Origin: Isoetes taiwanensis
Taxonomy: Eukaryota > Streptophyta > Lycopodiopsida > Isoetales > Isoetaceae
Direction: 5' to 3'
DNA: 64,000 nt
Assembly (NCBI GenBank): GCA_021234155.1
Contig: JAJEKV010000031.1
Coordinates: 551,614-615,613, forward strand
Part shown: piece by piece, positions 58,930 to 64,000 of the stretch
Layout: every line of letters begins with the position of its first letter
Numbering within the stretch: position 1 is the first letter of the stretch
Made by a program: the position numbers and the translations under genes
Notes under the pieces: model-generated
Databases searched by the model: none
What the model was told of the DNA's origin: nothing
What the model saw: the letters and a program-made list of their open reading frames with translations, nothing else

Positions 58930-59640
58930 CAAAATCCTATGGGTGGTTTTTTTAATTTTTTCTGCAAAAACAACACGTGAAACAACCACTACTTTTAAGA
59001 AATGACATGTTAGTTTTTTTATAACTACACCTGAGAGTATTTATTTCTATAAAACTATATGTGGATTTTATGTAAAACAATACTAAAAAACAACACCTAT
59101 TTTTGAATAACCACATTTTTTTCTTAAAACCACATATCATTTTTTTGGGAAACCAACAATTGAAAACAATATAGAAAAAAAAATAAATAGAGATAACTAC
59201 ATGTAGTTTCTAGCAAAGTCGGACAAAATTCTCTACGTAGTTTTTCAGTGTAGTTTTTTTTGAAAACAACAGTTAAAAACAACATGTGGACTTTTTAAGT
59301 TTTATTAACATCCACATGTATTTTTTTCACGAAAGCAACACCTAAAAACTACAACTACTTTCAAAAAGCAACATGTCGAAAACATGTAATTCCTACGTGT
59401 AGATAATTTTGACAAAATTCTACACGTAGAGTTTTTACAAAAAAACTACACGTATAAAAGTTTGATAAAAAACTACGCGTTGTTTCTAGCAAATCCGGAC
59501 AAAAAACAACACATAGTTTTTTGGTGTTGTTTTTTCGCAAAAAAGACACTGAAAAACAACATGTGGACCCAGTTTTGGGGTGGTAGTGGTCCCTAGTTTT
59601 TTCATATTGTTCTATGAAAATGGACGTAGAGGTGGTCATA
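58930..59640. repeat. A-rich repeat arm, inverse of 51,760-52,570
   Basis: Degenerate AAAAACAACACxTGxxxx units, with CAACATGTGGACCCAGTTTT and GGGGTGGTAGTGG at 59,558-59,592. Its complement matches the start of the arm at 51,780-51,815 (ACCACCCCAATTCTGGGTCC). The two arms face each other across 7 kb. Confidence 0.75.
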
Positions 59641-59704
59641 GTAACATGTCAAGGTAATGATAACAAATCGTTATAGCGGGTGGTCACAACTTTTATGTTG
59701 CCCA

Positions 59705-59950
59705 TGCAAGAGCCTATACGCGCATATGCTAAACATATTTATCCTATATGCGTATAGGATTGAGGTGCTTGGTCTATGTGTGTGTAGGCTATCATAAGTT
59801 CTATACGCATATACACAGGTTATCTTCAACCTATACGTGCATAGGCTAAACGTATTTATTCTATATGCGTATAGGCTCGACATCCTATCATCAGTCTCGC
59901 ACGCATATACACGGTTATCTTTACCCTATACGCGTAAGACTGAAACATCT
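59705..59950. repeat. CCTATACGCGTATAGG palindrome minisatellite
   Basis: Variants of the palindrome CCTATAYGCRTATAGG occur about nine times. A larger unit is duplicated: CGCATATGCTAAACATATTTAT at 59,719 and TGCATAGGCTAAACGTATTTAT at 59,838, about 119 bases apart. Confidence 0.85.
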
Positions 59951-60028
59951 CTTGCCTAGACGCGTCTGGAAAGGACAATTAGCTTGGGTTTCCTAATTCA
60001 TATACTCTTTTACAGGGAATAAAAAAAG

Positions 60029-61215
60029 TTGCAGGCCATGACGCCTCCGGAAAAGCCAGCAGGTTTACGTTGTGGTCGTTTTAGTACTCCTCCTCCCATG
60101 ACCCCAAATGTTGACAACTCAGATCGATTACCCTATTTTGATTCTTCGTCCCCGTTAAGAAGTTTACAGAATATAGATTATTTCCGCCTTCTGCACATCT
60201 TCTCCGCAGAAACTTCAACCAATGTCTCAACCGATCTTTGATACTCCTTCTCCATCTCCCTCTCTAGAGGTGTCTCCGTCCCTAATGCTGCCAAATCTAG
60301 GGCCTTAGTCCAAAATGTACAACACTTCCTCTCTTGTGTTACTTGAACCGTAGACGAAAAACTAGAACATTGTTTTAGGACATACCAAGTTCCTCAAATA
60401 GTAATGCTAATGCACAATCTAGAACTGTAGAAGAGGAGGTGCCATTTAGCACTCCACAACCACATCCACCATCTTTTCGAGAAGCATCTTTGGAGAAGAA
60501 CCCTTATAAATCTACAAAGAGGTTTAGAAAAGATCACACCGCAAGAGCATTCAGGACTGTATTGCGCAACAAGCTTACAGTTTTACAGCATATGCGGCAC
60601 CTTAGAAAGTTATCTTGTTGCCAGAAAAATTGCATTGCTCACTTAAAATACTCTTTGATGAGAAACATTAGAGAAGGTTTCTTGTCGATGTCAAAAGATG
60701 ATCAGGAGTCTTACTTAGCTTTGCATGTAAGGCTAAAACAGAACGTCTGCTTTTCATATTACGTGGAGAACTACAAGACAGTTTGTCAACTGGCCTTTAA
60801 AAAATATACATGCTATAGGGAGCTGACGCATGTCAAGTGTACGAAAACGCTTAGACAGAAATCCTTATATTGATGATACTGTTATCCAAAGAAGGTGGTT
60901 GGAATGCACTGTCTTTTGGCAAAGGCTTGGCTAGTAGATTTCTTTGATTCTAACTGTGAGAAGCTGCCAAATAGTCCTGTCTATCGCTTAACAGATAGCA
61001 TTGTAAAAAAGAGAAGTTTATGCCAGATTTATTCTTATCTTCAGAAACACATTTCCTACTCGTATTTCTTGAGGCTCTGGAAACAAGAATTCAATCTTGT
61101 TAGGATACCAAAAAGGCATAGATTCTTTGTTTATTCTGTGTGCGCCCTCCTGAAGGAGAAGAAACAAATGTCAAAGGATACAAAAGAAAAAAGTAAGCGC
61201 CTGTCGTTTAGTTTT
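60029..61215 (+). pseudogene. DUF7869-like transposase, N-terminal half
   Basis: A proline-rich start is followed, in another frame, by NPYKSTKRFRKDHTARAF, a Cys pair in LSCCQKNCIAHLKYSL, then LHVRLKQNVCFSYYVENYKT and VCQLAFKKYTC. After a further break come LAKAWLVDFFDSNCEKLPNS, ISYSYFLRLWKQEF and IPKRHRFFVYSVCALLK. The order (C.K.C, V...CQ.AF, AK.WL..F....EKLPN.P, SY..F...W..EF, IP...RF..C..C..LK) matches what precedes the DNC.GQNKN core in such transposases. The catalytic-like core is missing; the coding trace fades at 61.2 kb. Confidence 0.6.
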
Positions 61216-62356
61216 CATGAATTGGCCATATGTGCATAGCCGAGTGTTGTAGGGCTAGGGTCTGTCGAAAATTGCCAGATGAGGTTTCTGGACATCGGAA
61301 TTTGGTCAGATTTGTTCAACTGTGTTATTACGGCCAGCGTAATAAATACTGCGATATTTTATATGCGTGGCAATATTTTATACCCATTACATACGTCGAC
61401 ACATATGTCGCCATTAATGACGCATTAATTGCGACAAGTGCAATAACCAAAAATTTCAGTTGCTGACGCATGGTCCCGTCGGGATTAATTGCAAGTAGTC
61501 CTATACAATCAACATTAATTCCTTCGGTCTGGGATAGAAATGTTTGTGTGCGCCCACCTGTTCCTGTTATCGTGATCACCCACCCGGTCAAATTCCCCAT
61601 GGCGTCAGCAAAAAGTGCACGCAAAGGTATGTTTTTCCATTATTTAAGCTTCAACTTAGTGATAGCTTAGCTTCTAGTCTTCTTTTTGTTTGAGCTCAGG
61701 AAGATCGCGTTGGAGATCTTCTTGAGCAAAGTTTATATTTTTGAAGTAGACTTCCCAACTTAGAAGCATTGCGATGGCAATCTTCTTGAGAAAAGTTTGT
61801 TTCTTTTTAATAACCTTCCCAACCCAAGAGGAACCCGTCGCAAATTCCTCTGAGCAAGGCCAATCGAGATCTCTGAGCCTATTGAGACCACAGGGAACAA
61901 GGTGACAAATTAAACGGGAGTGTGCCATTTGAAAGATTTCCTTAAAAAAACACTCCATGCTCTTAAAACTGACCTTTTTAGGCTGAATTTGGAAATTTTC
62001 AAGGGTTCAGATTATTTTTTCCTGCATGTTGGCACCACATGAAGTGCATGGTTTGGTTTTGTAAAACAACATACTTAAAAATATGCTAAAACTAGAAATG
62101 ATTATGAAGGCTAGGAAATCGAGATAGCAAAACCAACAAATTTGAGGGAAAAAAATAGAAACCATTGCATTAGATAATTTCAATACACCAAATTTGGCAG
62201 TAAGAATAATATTGTTAATAAATAATTTTTGCAAAACAAGTCAAAGATCTAATTCATAGTCTTCCTCAATGTTCTCGCTTGAGGATGGCTTATCATTTTC
62301 TGCAATTTGCACCTTTGGGGGTGACTTAACAGGTACTGTTTCTTCAGAAAGGACAA
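61216..62356. other. No recognised gene
   Basis: Frames overlap on both strands without domains. GAGCTCAGGAAGATC (61,690) and GATCTTCTTGAGC (61,713) form an inverted repeat, and a variant CAATCTTCTTGAG follows at 61,780. Presumably 3' flank of the methyltransferase gene on the minus strand. Confidence 0.4.
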
Positions 62357-64000
62357 CTAGAGCAACTCTTTTAGCTCTGCAAAGGTGACCGCATCATCTA
62401 TAGAGCTTGTGAATGGAGGCTGTACCTCTGAAGATGTCATCTTCGCAAACTCAAATAAAGACTTGACACCCAACTCAGTATTTTCGTCTGGTAGAGTAGG
62501 TAAGGCAGTCAGTCTCATCTTTATAAAGTTAACAGCCTCCTTGTCTATATCAACAGCCACACAATTGCGGCCCTTCTTAAGTGCACAGGCTATGGTAGTA
62601 TCTGAGCCCGAGAAAGAGAGCACCCAATTTCCTTGACGTGAAAACATGTCAATGAGATGGTTGATAAGTTTCTGGGACTTCTAGTAATGATTTACAATTC
62701 TGCCCTGTGCACTTGGGTCTTGCAGCTTCTCCAACACTGCTGGAAATGCCAAAACATTGGAGAAGTCCAAGCAACTAGCAGTGTTAAAGTGCTCCATAAC
62801 CCTCTTGTCATTGAAGCTCCAGTAAGCAACATGAAGGTATTCCACCTTGCTCAACAATATGGGGCCTCCAGCATGGTAGTTGATGTTGGTTTTGTACCTA
62901 AAGACAAAACCAAGTCCAATAAGTAAAAAGGACAAAGTTAAGAAGAAGTAATTCCAGAATAAAAGAAAAAGACAAGAAGTACTTCTTTTAGTAAAATATA
63001 ACTAGAAGGTAAAAATACAACCAACCAATAAAATACAACTAGAAGGTAAAAACACTGTTAGAATCAAAGGCTTTGAGTCCAGGAATTGAACCCAGGAGGA
63101 ATCCAAGCTCAGCCTCCAACACTCCTCCTTATCTCCAGCAATAACAATCCACAAAGGATAAAAGAAATCAATCACAAAGCTTTAATCACAGATTCAAGCA
63201 CACAGCTTTTGATTATCCAAGCACTGCTCCAAGAACCGACTGTCTACTGCTGCCGATTCGGCTATCCAAGCGGACTGATGCCTAGTTTGATGCTGCCGAT
63301 TCATCCATCTGACTGCCGATTCATCCACCTGACTGCAAATCGGCTTATCTGTAAAGTAAATCTACCACAAACAGCCGCTTCACATGATCCAGCCGACCGT
63401 TTTCACCTGCAAGCCTTTTTAGCAGAAATAACCTATGTTGCCCCTTTTTTCTTTTCCTTATCTTTATTTATATCAACACCATGCAAAATGCATATGTGTC
63501 ATAAAACCATGTGTTTCTTCATGCGGATGCCATGTGTAGTCAACCGACACGTAGGCATGTCAAACCAAATAGTTAAATCCAACAAACACAACCAAACAAT
63601 AAAAAGAACGTATTCCAGAATAGGAAACTTACCAAACCAAATTCTCGTGACGCGCTTGATCGGGGGACCCAAAATACTTTTTGAAGCTGACCTCAATGAG
63701 GCTAGCTTGCATGCTAGAATGGAAAACAACCATCCCCCAATGCTTAGCTGTTGTTATCTTCTGCAGGCCTTCAATGAACTTGTTGAACTCAGTGTGCTTG
63801 AATGCCTGATCACCGTAACGGCTGTCTTTAATTTTGAAGCCATAAGGAATATCAGCAATGACGAGTGTAAAATCCCGTGGCTTCACACACCCCACCAGTT
63901 TTGTGCAGTCACCATGAACGACAGAGAACAAATTTTTCCTGATTGAGCATAGTGAACCGTTCATAGTCCGAGTCTTCCACTTCCACCGTCCTTCTCTCTG
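62357..64000 (-). CDS. Prokaryote-type N4/N6 DNA methyltransferase, partial
   Basis: The frame is open at the right edge, so the 5' end is outside. Exon 1 (64,000-63,633) contains VVHGDCTKL and, about 20 residues on, LVIADIPYGF, and ends NLVW at TTTG|GTAAGT. Exon 2 (62,897-62,357) starts after TTTAG in phase and contains YKTNINYHAGGPILLSKVEY, GRIVNHY, a single in-frame TAG (62,681-62,683), then KSQKLINHLIDMF, NWVLSFSGSDTTIACALKKG and RNCVAVDIDKEAVNF. DIPYGF corresponds to motif IV (DPPY) and SFSGSDTT to motif I (FxGxG); IV before I is the beta-class order. Two motif residues deviate (Ile for Pro, Asp for Gly). The TAG is one change from CAG. It is either a nearly intact pseudogene or needs readthrough or correction. 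Confidence 0.72.
63056..63584. mobile_element. Solo LTR in the methyltransferase intron
   Basis: A 529-bp segment starts TGTTAGAATC and ends AAATCCAACA, with TGTT/AACA inverted ends. It is flanked by a perfect 5-bp duplication AACAC at 63,051-63,055 and 63,585-63,589, as retroviral-type integration leaves. It holds short internal repeats (CTGCCGATTCATCC) and a TATTTATA motif. No internal coding region is present, so it is a solo LTR. Without it and one duplication the intron would be about 200 bp. Confidence 0.85.

Noticed and set aside
61328-61624. 98-residue minus-strand ORF
   Set aside because: Overlaps plus-strand frames of similar length, has no domain and lacks splice or start support.

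Overview
The window looks like nuclear DNA of a large, repeat-rich land-plant genome. Support comes from plant-only gene families: a DUF26 cysteine-rich receptor kinase, and fragments of an auxin response factor, an NPH3 protein, a SPINDLY-type glycosyltransferase and SGT1. Genes have plant-like GT-AG introns. Several transposase remnants with a conserved DNCAGQNKN...GDTHEDID core, plus ParB-like and prokaryote-type DNA methyltransferase genes, suggest a fern or other non-flowering plant. That last step is inference; no species can be named.

Only one gene appears complete: a cysteine-rich receptor-like kinase (CRK) on the minus strand at 44.67-48.78 kb. Its nine exons join in frame to a predicted 673 residues. 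A second important locus is the minus-strand DNA methyltransferase entering from the right edge (62.36-64.0 kb). It has two exons, one in-frame TAG, and a solo LTR in its intron. A third is a minus-strand gene at 50.1-51.64 kb with a ParB-like domain, carrying frameshifts. I suspect the last two are halves of the same kind of two-domain gene.

Layout. 0-2.2 kb: unidentified minus-strand exon remnants around a (GGT)n tract. 2.3-9.7 kb: T-rich, gene-free DNA holding permuted copies of a 1.1 kb element, one of them interrupted by an 801-bp hAT-type element with a perfect 8-bp target duplication. 9.7-15.5 kb: decayed transposon coding sequence (a DUF8039-like ORF and a DUF7869-like transposase) with scattered GCGC hairpins. 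15.5-17.6 kb: a foldback element. 18-21 kb: exon fragments, including SPINDLY-type and CAP-Gly-like pieces. 21.8-26.4 kb: a purine-only (GA)n-like tract of over 4 kb. 27-32.5 kb: a same-strand collage of fragments of four unrelated host genes (nucleotidyltransferase, SGT1, HSP70, NPH3). 34.6-42.6 kb: (AT)n tracts, GAATCT arrays, a foldback arm, and a tandem array of a 1.57 kb unit bearing a tRNA-like Pol III head. 51.7-59.7 kb: minisatellites, an inverted pair of T-rich arms, and an auxin response factor fragment. 60.0-61.2 kb: the N-terminal part of another DUF7869-like transposase.

The host-gene fragments keep introns, all lie on the plus strand, and carry frameshifts or stops. This is what DNA-level capture by a transposon (Helitron or Pack-type) would give. 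Apart from the CRK and possibly the methyltransferase, nothing here looks like a working protein-coding gene.
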